Below, piece after piece: positions 1-7,476 of a stretch of 64,000 nt of DNA. The notes under the pieces were generated by a model, which saw only the letters and a program-made list of their open reading frames with translations, did not search any database and had not been told where the DNA came from. This DNA comes from GAS188 sp963794475. GTDB taxonomy: Bacteria > Pseudomonadota > Alphaproteobacteria > Rhizobiales > Beijerinckiaceae. Made by a program: the position numbers and the translations under genes. Each line of letters begins with the position of its first letter. Position 1 is the first letter of the stretch. Location of the stretch: the NCBI GenBank assembly GCA_963794475.1, contig CAWCDW010000005.1, positions 130,183 to 194,182 on the forward strand, written 5' to 3'.

Positions 1-500
1 CCGTCGCCCTCCGCATACATGCGCGCGAGCTTCCAGCACGACATGACATGGCCTTGCGCGGCCGCATAGGCGAAGGCGCGAACAGCATCGGCCTTGTCGC
101 CGGCGTTGTAGCCCTTCATTGCCTTGGTGAAGGCATCGCGCATCGATTTGAAGGGCTCGGCGAGGCGCGGATTGAGCGCGGGCGCATAGGCCGGCGTGGT
201 GACGACGACATCGCTTTCACCCGTGCTCGCCGGAAGCATGGGCTGCGGCGGCGCCGGAACGACGGTAAGAGGATGACCCACAGCTGAGGAATTGGCGCTG
301 GTCAGCGTCGTTTCCGGGGCCGGCCTTCCCATGGGCAAAGGCGGCAAGGGGGAAGCGACCACCGGGCTCGGCAGAGGAGAGGCGACGACCGCGATCGGTT
401 CAGGTTGGCTCTGGGCCAGGGCCACGGGCGCAAGCCAGAAGCTGGCGCCGCTTGCCGCCATAGCCGAAAGGATCAGGGCTGAGGGGTCAAATATCCGCAT
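1..500 (-). CDS. Exported Sel1-repeat protein, ExoR-like (3' part outside window)
   Basis: Reading the minus strand from ATG at 498-500 gives an uninterrupted frame to the window edge, so the C-terminal part is missing. The product begins with a signal peptide (hydrophobic core, cleavage near ALAQS), then about 80 residues rich in Pro, Ala and Val. At about residues 115-165 a helical repeat starts (AFTKAMKGYNAGDKADAVRA, then YAAAQGH and WKLARMYAEGDG), which is typical of Sel1/TPR-like units. In rhizobia the periplasmic Sel1 protein ExoR controls exopolysaccharide and motility through ExoS-ChvI. The resemblance is in the repeat unit and export, so ExoR is an inference. The start overlaps the end of ilvD by 14 bases; a second ATG 39 bases in (459-461) would avoid the overlap. 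Confidence 0.6.
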   Translation of the reverse strand, partial: MRIFDPSALILSAMAASGASFWLAPVALAQSQPEPIAVVASPLPSPVVASPLPPLPMGRPAPETTLTSANSSAVGHPLTVVPAPPQPMLPASTGESDVVVTTPAYAPALNPRLAEPFKSMRDAFTKAMKGYNAGDKADAVRAFAYAAAQGHVMSCWKLARMYAEGD

Positions 501-2217
501 AGCACCGAGCTTCGCCCTGAGCCCCAGGATGGGTTACCGCGCCCTGGCGCGCAGGTCCCACCTGTTGTGCGTATTTCCAAATTGCGCCTGAACCAAATTC
601 ACTTTGTCGCGGCTTCCAGTCTTTTTTGCGGCGCTCGAGCTCGCTCTGCGTAAGCTTCACTGCGAGCACGCCCTTGATGGCGTCGAGCTCGATAATGTCG
701 CCATCCCTCAAAAGAGCGATCGGCCCGCCGACCGCGGCTTCCGGCCCCACATGGCCGACGCAAAAACCGCGCGTCGCGCCTGAGAAACGCCCGTCGGTGA
801 TGAGCGCGACCTTGTCTCCCATCCCCTGGCCGTAAAGGGCGGCGGTCGTGGCCAGCATCTCGCGCATGCCGGGGCCGCCGCGTGGCCCTTCGTAACGAAT
901 GACGAGAACGTCGCCTTCCTTGTAGCTGCGCGTGCGCACCGCCTCGAAACAGGCTTCCTCCGTATCGAAGCAGCGCGCCGGGCCGCTGAAGACGAGATGC
1001 TCGCGCGCCATCCCGGCGACCTTCACGATCGCCCCATCGGGCGCGAGATTTCCCTTGAGGCCCACGACCCCGCCTGTCGGCGTGATCGGCGTATTGGCCG
1101 GACGAACCACATCCTGCTTGTCGTTCCACGTGACCTTGGCCAAATTCTCGGCGATCGTGCGGCCGGTAACGGTGAGGCAATCGCCGTGAAGAAAGCCGTG
1201 GTCGAGAAGGGTCTTCATGAGGAGCGGAATGCCGCCCGCCTCGAAGAGGTCCTTGGCGACATAGCGCCCGCCGGGCTTGAGATCGGCGATGTAAGGGGTC
1301 CGCTTGAAGATCTCGGCGACGTCGAAAAGATCGAAGGCGATGCCGCACTCATGCGCGATTGCCGGAAGGTGCAGCGCCGCGTTGGTGGAGCCGCCCGAGG
1401 CGGCAACCACGGTCGCCGCGTTCTCGAGAGCTCTTCTTGTGACGATGGCGCGCGGGCGGATACCGCGTTGGAGAAGCTCCATCACCATCTCGCCCGCCGC
1501 CATGCAAAAGCGGTCGCGCATCTCATAAGGCGCCGGCGCGCCCGCCGAATAGGGCAAGGCGAGCCCGATCGCTTCGGAAACCGTGGCCATGGTGTTGGCC
1601 GTGAACTGGGCGCCGCAGGCGCCGGCCGAGGGGCAAGCCACATTCTCGAGCTCGTCGAGATCGGCATCCGACATATCGCCGACCGAATGCTTGCCCACCG
1701 CTTCGAAGAGGTCTTGGACGGTGACCGGGCGGCCCTTGAAGGTCCCCGGTAAGATCGAGCCGCCGTAAATGAAGATCGAGGGCACGTTGAGACGGCACAT
1801 CGCCATCATCATTCCCGGCAGCGACTTGTCGCAACCCGCAAGCCCGACGAGCGCGTCATAGCAATGGCCGCGCATGGTGAGCTCGACAGAATCGGCGATC
1901 ACCTCGCGAGAGGCGAGCGAGGACTTCATGCCCTGATGGCCCATCGCCATGCCGTCCGTCACCGTGATGGTGCAGAACTCGCGCGGCGTGCCGTTCGCAG
2001 CCGATACGCCCTTCTTCACGGCCTGCGCCTGGCGCATCAAGGCGATGTTGCAAGGGGCAGCTTCGTTCCAGCAGCTTGCCACGCCGACGAGCGGCTGGTG
2101 GATCTGCTCTCTCGTGAGCCCCATCGCGTAGAGATACGAACGGTGCGGCGCACGGGCCGGCCCTTCGGTCACATGCCTGCTGGGCAGCTTCAACTTGTCG
2201 AAAACTCGCGCGTCCAT
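487..2217 (-). CDS. ilvD: Dihydroxy-acid dehydratase
   Basis: This 576-residue protein of the IlvD/Edd family dehydrates 2,3-dihydroxy-isovalerate and 2,3-dihydroxy-methylvalerate to the 2-oxo acids in valine, leucine and isoleucine synthesis. Three cysteine motifs typical of the Fe-S cluster site are visible: SCWNEAAPC, GCDKSLPG and PSAGACGAQF. C-terminal family blocks are also present (SGGSTNAALHLPAIA, YEGPRGGPGMREML, TDGRFSGATRGFCVGHVGPEA). The length is normal for the family. The ATG at 2215-2217 sits behind a GAGCGGG element. Sugar-acid dehydratases such as arabonate dehydratase belong to the same superfamily. The motif set and lack of a sugar operon favour IlvD, though this copy is not next to other ilv genes. 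Confidence 0.9.
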   Translation of the reverse strand: MDARVFDKLKLPSRHVTEGPARAPHRSYLYAMGLTREQIHQPLVGVASCWNEAAPCNIALMRQAQAVKKGVSAANGTPREFCTITVTDGMAMGHQGMKSSLASREVIADSVELTMRGHCYDALVGLAGCDKSLPGMMMAMCRLNVPSIFIYGGSILPGTFKGRPVTVQDLFEAVGKHSVGDMSDADLDELENVACPSAGACGAQFTANTMATVSEAIGLALPYSAGAPAPYEMRDRFCMAAGEMVMELLQRGIRPRAIVTRRALENAATVVAASGGSTNAALHLPAIAHECGIAFDLFDVAEIFKRTPYIADLKPGGRYVAKDLFEAGGIPLLMKTLLDHGFLHGDCLTVTGRTIAENLAKVTWNDKQDVVRPANTPITPTGGVVGLKGNLAPDGAIVKVAGMAREHLVFSGPARCFDTEEACFEAVRTRSYKEGDVLVIRYEGPRGGPGMREMLATTAALYGQGMGDKVALITDGRFSGATRGFCVGHVGPEAAVGGPIALLRDGDIIELDAIKGVLAVKLTQSELERRKKDWKPRQSEFGSGAIWKYAQQVGPARQGAVTHPGAQGEARCYADI

Positions 2218-2390
2218 CCCGCTCGCTCTACTCTAGGCCCCAACGCAGCGCCTCGATCGGCGCTGAGCGAAACAAAAGCGCGGAGCATGGCCCGCGCTTC
2301 CCAACACCCGCGGGCTAAAGGCGGATTCCTTTGTGGCGGCTTTCGGGCGAGATGCGGTTAACTTATCGTTGCGGAACAAAGACTCTACCA

Positions 2391-2410
2391 ATGTTGCAAA
2401 ACCGCAACAT
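2391..2410. repeat. Perfect inverted repeat between pcm and ilvD
   Basis: Two 7-base arms, ATGTTGC and GCAACAT, flank the 6-base loop AAAACC. The element lies in the 328-base gap between the pcm stop and the ilvD start, both minus strand. It has no T-run on either side, so it is more likely an operator or mRNA hairpin than an intrinsic terminator. It could belong to the ilvD promoter region. Confidence 0.4.
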
Positions 2411-2457
2411 CCGGGAGCGCATTTCACGACCGCGCGAGCTGTCCGCTCGCAGGAAGT

Positions 2458-3129
2458 TCAGAACGCAAATTCGGGCTTCTTGCTGAAGGATCGAAGCAGA
2501 GGCGCCGAGGCATCAAACACGGCGCGACCTGTCAGAGCGTCGCCTGTCTTGACCTGGAGCATCACCTGTGCGGCGCGCCCCACACCCGCGACCCCGAGCA
2601 GACGCCCGCCATCCGCCAATTGCGCGACAAGCGTCTCGGGCTCACGCTCGTAAGCGCCCTCGATGAAGATCACATCGAAGGGGGCGTCCGAGGGAGCACC
2701 TTCGAAAAGCATCCCGACCCGTGTCTTGACGCCGGAAATTCCGCCCTCGGAGAGCGCGCGCGCGGCAGTCGCGATCAGGCCCGCGTCTTCGTCGAGCGCC
2801 ACCACTTGCGCGCCGAGCTCCGCAAAGACGGCGCTCCCATATCCGGTTCCGCAGGCAACGTGGAGAACCCTTTCACCCTGAACGGGCTCGAGCGCTTGGA
2901 CCATCCGCGCGAGAAGCACGGGGGCAAGCGAGTAACGGCTTTCGCCCGTCGCCTCGACGCGCCCGACCACGAGGTGTTGGTCGCTATAGGCGAAAGGCTT
3001 CGCGGCTTCCGGCAGGAAGCGTTCACGCGGCAAATCCTCGATGGCGGCCAAGACCGGTCGATAGGTGACATCCGCCGTGCGAATCTGGTTGTCGACCATA
3101 CGGCGGCGGAGATCGGCGAACTCGAGCAT
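2458..3129 (-). CDS. pcm: Protein-L-isoaspartate O-methyltransferase family protein
   Basis: The 223-residue product is an AdoMet-dependent methyltransferase of the PCMT family, which repairs isoaspartyl residues in damaged proteins. The N-terminal block RRRMVDNQIRTADVT is characteristic of the alphaproteobacterial subfamily. The AdoMet-binding motif I appears as VLHVACGTGYGSAVFAELG (about residues 80-98), followed by the acidic strand VVALDEDAGL. The ATG at 3127-3129 was chosen because GGAGGAG stands just upstream and the family N-terminus begins there; an upstream in-frame ATG would add 18 unrelated residues. It appears to stand alone between ilvD and tRNA-Cys. Some alphaproteobacterial homologues lie beside tolC, but none is present here. 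Confidence 0.85.
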   Translation of the reverse strand: MLEFADLRRRMVDNQIRTADVTYRPVLAAIEDLPRERFLPEAAKPFAYSDQHLVVGRVEATGESRYSLAPVLLARMVQALEPVQGERVLHVACGTGYGSAVFAELGAQVVALDEDAGLIATAARALSEGGISGVKTRVGMLFEGAPSDAPFDVIFIEGAYEREPETLVAQLADGGRLLGVAGVGRAAQVMLQVKTGDALTGRAVFDASAPLLRSFSKKPEFAF

Positions 3130-3304
3130 GGGGGCTCCTCCAGTGCCAGGGCTTTTATTCCTGTGCGGGCCAAAGGCAAGCACGGCACAAACCCCTGAGG
3201 GCGTATGGCAACGGGCGAAATCCCGAGCCTACGTTGCTGGGCACCGGCAGGGATATTGCCCAATCGCCTGGCACGCTTTAACGAGAGCGCGAGATGCGCC
3301 TTGA

Positions 3305-3378
3305 GGCCTCGTGGCGGAGTGGCTACGCAGAGGACTGCAAATCCTTGTACGGGGGTTCGATTCCCTCCGAGGCCTCCA
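3305..3378 (+). tRNA. tRNA-Cys(GCA)
   Basis: The full cloverleaf can be drawn. The acceptor stem is GGCCTCG pairing with CGAGGCC, the anticodon stem is GAGGA/TCCTT around loop CTGCAAA (anticodon GCA), and the T-arm is GGGGG/CCCTC around TTCGATT. The discriminator base is U, the identity mark of tRNA-Cys, and CCA is encoded (3376-3378). A short hairpin (GATCGCC-TTTC-GGCGGTC, 3420-3437) follows but lacks a T-run. The 3' end borders the lower-GC hydrolase/flavoprotein region. Confidence 0.97.
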
Positions 3379-3486
3379 AAAACCTGTTCGCACGCGTTCG
3401 CTTTGGTTTCTTTGTCTTTGATCGCCTTTCGGCGGTCTCTCAAAGATCGCGTTACGCCTGCGATCATGCGGTACCCGAGACGCGCC

Positions 3487-4191
3487 CTACACCGTCTTCG
3501 ATTTCTGAACGGCCTTTACCGCGTTGCGGATCACGTCCAGCACAGCAGGCGGTTGGGAGAGCATAGGGACGTGACTAGCGCGCAACTCGGCGGTTGTGGC
3601 GCCCATGCGCTTCGCAACGAAACGCTGTAGTTCGGGGTGGACGGTGCGATCTTCGGTGGTCACCATGTACCAGCTCGGCTTCGACCGCCAGGCAACGCCA
3701 TCGAGCTTTTGCGTGAATAGGTCGGGCACGGGCACGGCCTGGGTCGCCCAGACGACCTTCTGCTCCGCCTCTGGCAGATCACCTACGAAACACCCGACGC
3801 CGTCAGGCTTTAGCCAGATCCGCCCATCGGCGACCTCGATGTGGGAGAAGACTTCCGTGACAGGGAACTTCTGCTGCTGGCTTTGCGAGGTTTCGGTCTC
3901 GTCGGGTGCGAGCGCCGCGATGTAGACCAGGGCGGCGACGCGGTCGTGCGTCCCCGCGTGTGTGATAAGGGTACCGCCGTAAGAGTGACCCACAAGGACC
4001 ACGGGGCCCCCGACCCGCCCGAAGCAACGGGTGACGCAGTCCACGTCGCCTTTGAGCGAGTCCAGGCCGTGCTGTGAGCAAATCACCTCGTGCCCGTCCG
4101 CCTGCAGCGTGGGGATCAGCTTCTGGAAGCATGAGCCATCGGCCCAAAGCCCGTGAGCGAATACGATAGATGGATTCTTCTGTGCCGGCAT
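3487..4191 (-). CDS. Alpha/beta hydrolase (EstC-like)
   Basis: This 234-residue alpha/beta hydrolase has the N-terminal strand IVFAHGLWADGSCF, which supplies the oxyanion region, and the nucleophile elbow GHSYGG. A late Asp (TTEDRTVHPE) and the His of ASHVPMLSQPPAV complete the triad. This arrangement matches small cytosolic esterases/hydrolases annotated as EstC-like, whose natural substrates are usually unknown. The ATG at 4189-4191 was chosen because AAGGGG precedes it and the family fold starts there; an extension of 28 residues to 4275 is unlikely. No signal peptide is seen. It lies alone, convergent with tRNA-Cys, in a region of lower GC than the rest of the window. Confidence 0.75.
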   Translation of the reverse strand: MPAQKNPSIVFAHGLWADGSCFQKLIPTLQADGHEVICSQHGLDSLKGDVDCVTRCFGRVGGPVVLVGHSYGGTLITHAGTHDRVAALVYIAALAPDETETSQSQQQKFPVTEVFSHIEVADGRIWLKPDGVGCFVGDLPEAEQKVVWATQAVPVPDLFTQKLDGVAWRSKPSWYMVTTEDRTVHPELQRFVAKRMGATTAELRASHVPMLSQPPAVLDVIRNAVKAVQKSKTV

Positions 4192-4814
4192 GGCCCACCC
4201 CTTGCTCGCGTCTGGAAACGTAGGCGCTTGGAACGCTATAGATATTCGTCGACCAATACCATCGGCGGAACTCACTTGTTACTTAGAAAAACTGACAAAT
4301 ATAATCATCCATCAATCGAGATTGGAATTGTGCTCTATCCCCATGTCGCATTCTCGACCGGGGACGGGTCTGCCGACATGGTCATAGTCGCGACAACGCT
4401 TCCCGTGCTTGAAAGATGATGTGACCAAAACGGAAGTCATCGGCTTGATCTCTTCATTCCAAAACGGTGGCTCATCATCGAAGAATAGCAGGAACAATTG
4501 CAGCCGTATCTCATGGCGCGTAGAGTTCAACGGCTCAGCGCGGTGGCGGGCCCCGGTGGTCTTTCTGTTTGGCCTCGGCTCTGACACGCAGTGTTGATCA
4601 GCTTCTTCACGGTCGCGGCGAGCCACGCCTCGCGCGGCATGCCCCTCTTGAGCGTGACGATCTTCCCGGCGCTCTCTGTTCGGTCCTCGTCCGCGCTACC
4701 GCCAACGGCATGCTTTTGACGGCCTGCCACTCGCCGGGCGCTATCTCTGCCAGCGTTCACTTCGTATCGCAGATCACCCGGTCTCTCATTATGTGCTTGA
4801 ATGGAGATCAGCAA
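4192..4814. other. Gene-poor, lower-GC gap between hydrolase and flavoprotein
   Basis: This 620-base stretch separates divergent genes and must hold both promoters. Its middle (about 4220-4510) is visibly richer in A and T than the flanks. Open frames on both strands give no recognisable protein family. The extra 82 codons upstream of the flavoprotein start do not resemble its homologues either. The sequence may be decayed coding DNA brought in with its neighbours. Confidence 0.4.
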
Positions 4815-6521
4815 ATGAAGGTGAAAATGTCCCGACCTCCGCACCCGATCATTGCGGCCCGCCAGGCGCAGATGTTTCCCAAGCTTGCGTGGGCTGAAAT
4901 TGAGCGCGCGCGTCGTTTCGGTGAAGCCAAATCCTATGCTTCGAGCGAACACGTCCTAAAGGCGGGAGAAGTTGCGCCGGGTCTGATCGTGATCCTTTCA
5001 GGCAAGGTGCAGGTCACGCAAGGCCGGGGGCTCGATCTGCAGGAAACGATCGTCACGCACGGGCCGGGTCACTTCGTGGGCGAACTCGCGCAGCTCGCCA
5101 GCCGCCCTTCGCTCGTAGATGCCGAAGCGCTTGAGCCGGTCGAGGCTATCGTGATTCCTTCAGACAGGCTTCGAGACCTGATGGTGCAAGAGGCTGAGCT
5201 TGGTGAGCGCATCATGCGAGCATTGATCCTGCGCCGCGTGGGCTTGTTGGAAAGCGGAGCGAGCGGGCCGGTCATCATCGGGCGGGGCGATCATGCCGAC
5301 GTGCTGCGCTTGCAGGGCTTTCTCGCGCGTAACGGCCAGCCGCATCGCGTGCTCGATTCCGATAGCGACTCTTGCGCGAAGACCTTGATCGAGCGCTTTC
5401 ATGTCGACGTGCATCATCTTCCCATCGTGCTTTGTCCCAATGGCCAATTGCTGCGCAATCCCAGTGAGAACGAGCTCGCCCGCTGTATCGGCCTGGTTCG
5501 GCGGATCGATCCGGCGAAAGTCTATGACGTGGCAATCGTTGGCGCTGGGCCGGCGGGATTGGCTGCTGCCGTGTACGCGGCATCGGAGGGGTTTTCCGTG
5601 ATCGTGCTCGACTGCCGCGCTTTCGGCGGACAGGCCGGCGCCTCCTCGCGCATCGAGAACTACCTCGGGTTTCCCACGGGGATTTCGGGGATGGCGCTGA
5701 TGGCCCGCGCTTTCAATCAGGCGCAGAAGTTCGGCGTGGAAATGGCGATACCGGACCAGGCAAACCTATTGCGCGATCACTTCGAACAGGGCGCCAGACG
5801 CTATGTGTTGAATATCGGCGACGACGAGAAAGTGCAGGCGCGCGCAGTGGTCCTGGCAAGTGGCGCGCGCTATCGGCGACTCGACGTACCGAATCTTACT
5901 TCGTTCGAAGGATCGTCCGTGCACTACTGGGCCTCGCCGATTGAGGCGCGGCTTTGCAAGGGACAGGAGGTAGTGTTGGTGGGAGCGGGTAATTCCGCGG
6001 GACAGGCGGCGGTGTATTTGGCGAGCCAGACAAAGAAGGTTTGGCTGCTGGCGCGCGCCGAATCCTTGGAAGCGAGCATGTCGCGATACCTCGTGGAGCG
6101 GATCAAGGCACAACCAAACATTGAGGTGCTGACCAAAACTGAAATCACCGCGCTGGAAGGACATGAGGGCGAGCTCGAAAGCGTCCGCTGGCGTGACGGG
6201 AGCGGCGAAGAATCGGCTCACGCTATCCGCCACCTGTTTCTGTTCATCGGCGCCGACCCGAACACGGACTGGCTGGCGCAGTGCGCCGTCGCATTAGATG
6301 AGAAAGGCTTTGTACGCACCGGAAGCGATTGCGGAGAAGGGCACCATCCGATGGAGACAAGCCTCACAGGCGTCTTCGCCATTGGCGACGTGCGATCCGG
6401 TTCCGTCAAACGCGTAGCGGCCGCCGTGGGTGAAGGCGCCCAGGTAGTCGCTGCGCTGCATGCCTATCTTGGGCAAACTGGTGTTGAGGCCGCCGCGCCT
6501 ACGCCGGCTGGGACGTTCTGA
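4815..6521 (+). CDS. Cyclic-nucleotide-binding / thioredoxin-reductase-like FAD protein without redox CxxC
   Basis: The 568-residue protein has three parts. A cNMP-binding-like N-terminus (about 15-130, ending near the GHFVGELAQLASRPS cassette) comes first. A thioredoxin-like middle (about 140-230, LPIVLCPNGQLLRNPS) follows. The C-terminal half is a pyridine-nucleotide-disulfide oxidoreductase, with FAD fingerprint VGAGPAGLAAAVYAASEG, FGGQAGASSRIENYLGFP, NAD(P) fingerprint VGAGNSAGQAAVYLA and FAIGDVRSGSVKR. Where thioredoxin reductases carry CATC this one reads YWASPIE, so it cannot act as a normal disulfide reductase. The ATG at 4815 follows GGAG with eight-base spacing. Similar fused proteins are known in soil bacteria and are usually called FAD-dependent oxidoreductase; their role is not settled. 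Confidence 0.85.
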   Translation: MKVKMSRPPHPIIAARQAQMFPKLAWAEIERARRFGEAKSYASSEHVLKAGEVAPGLIVILSGKVQVTQGRGLDLQETIVTHGPGHFVGELAQLASRPSLVDAEALEPVEAIVIPSDRLRDLMVQEAELGERIMRALILRRVGLLESGASGPVIIGRGDHADVLRLQGFLARNGQPHRVLDSDSDSCAKTLIERFHVDVHHLPIVLCPNGQLLRNPSENELARCIGLVRRIDPAKVYDVAIVGAGPAGLAAAVYAASEGFSVIVLDCRAFGGQAGASSRIENYLGFPTGISGMALMARAFNQAQKFGVEMAIPDQANLLRDHFEQGARRYVLNIGDDEKVQARAVVLASGARYRRLDVPNLTSFEGSSVHYWASPIEARLCKGQEVVLVGAGNSAGQAAVYLASQTKKVWLLARAESLEASMSRYLVERIKAQPNIEVLTKTEITALEGHEGELESVRWRDGSGEESAHAIRHLFLFIGADPNTDWLAQCAVALDEKGFVRTGSDCGEGHHPMETSLTGVFAIGDVRSGSVKRVAAAVGEGAQVVAALHAYLGQTGVEAAAPTPAGTF

Positions 6522-7179
6522 CGCTTTACCGCTTACTGCGTCGGCATCGGCATCGGCATCATGGTTGAGATTGGCGATGTTCCACACAGAGCCGGTGATG
6601 GCGAGAAAGGCGATAGCGCAGATGGAGCGCCGGCTGCGCGCTGCCGCCGAGACAGGCACGCCGGTTTGCATGGCGTTTGATGCGGATGCGGTTGCCCGTC
6701 GTCCCGCTATTTCGCGAACTCCGTTACTTGTGGCCCCCCACAGGGGGCAATGATCGGCCCATTAAGGGTTCTCGGGCCGAACCGTGCACACCGCTCGCCA
6801 TCGCCATGCGCGTAGAGACTGCGGGAGGACCGCGGGCAACCACGCGCCAGTCTCCCGCGACACCCGGCTCGAGTGAGAGTGCGGACCGGCTTCGCCCGGC
6901 GCGGGTTGACACACAGTGGCAGAACGAGAGATTGTCAAGTAAAACCTATCAAATCAAAGGGTTGACGAGGCAGATTTGACGGATCCGAGCCCTCGCCACC
7001 CTTTCTTCGCGATGGTCGGCGCAGGGCGATCACAGGCCTTTGGGCTGATGTTGAAGCGGCATCCCGTCAGGGGCGCGGGGATCGGCGCAGACGAGAGAAC
7101 GGGTAGCGGGCCAGTTTGAATAGGGCAGCGCGATTTTGCCCCTAGCCTCGCTTGCCCTTCGTCCCCATAATGAGAGCGC
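6522..7179. other. Intergenic region without a recognisable gene
   Basis: About 660 bases follow the flavoprotein. They contain a short GGCATC triplet repeat near 6541-6560 and a GC-rich block (6780-6915). A TTGACA-like element near 6905 and an A-rich stretch (6935-6960) come next. The longest frame (plus strand, to 6753) has no family features. I see no tRNA fragment or recombinase remnant. Confidence 0.4.
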
Positions 7180-7374
7180 ATGACGGACCACAAACCAAAA
7201 GTCAGTCTTGAGCCAGCCAAGGTCAAAAGAGGCCCAGGCTGGTATGTCCGCGTATCCTACGAAGGCGGACAGACCGAGGTGAGCGGCTTTCGCTCCGAGG
7301 TCGAGGCGAAGATGTGGATCCAACGCGAATCTGAAACTTGGCTGCGAAAGTATGAGGGCGGTCGTCTCGCCTGA
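7180..7374 (+). CDS. Small conserved-type protein of unknown function (64 aa)
   Basis: The product is a small basic protein containing KRGPGWYVRVSYEGGQ and FRSEVEAKMWIQRES, ending WLRKYEGGRLA. The beta-strand plus amphipathic-helix pattern resembles short Rhizobiales hypothetical proteins and the arm-binding domain of tyrosine integrases, although no catalytic domain follows. The composition and intact frame argue for a real gene. No strong ribosome-binding site is visible. It stands alone upstream of the SulP gene, on the same strand with a 100-base gap. Function unknown. Confidence 0.6.
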   Translation: MTDHKPKVSLEPAKVKRGPGWYVRVSYEGGQTEVSGFRSEVEAKMWIQRESETWLRKYEGGRLA

Positions 7375-7476
7375 GCATCCGAACGAGCGCCTGCGGAATT
7401 GATATGAGAGGTGGGCCGCGCCAAATGCCGTCCCTCTCGCGGTCCCCGCAGACGGGGAGTTCCGGGAACAAAATAC

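Noticed and set aside
6294..6671. Minus-strand frame with a hydrophobic stretch overlapping the flavoprotein 3' end
   Set aside because: Overlaps a well-supported gene and a GGCATC repeat encodes its DADADADA run; no ribosome-binding site.
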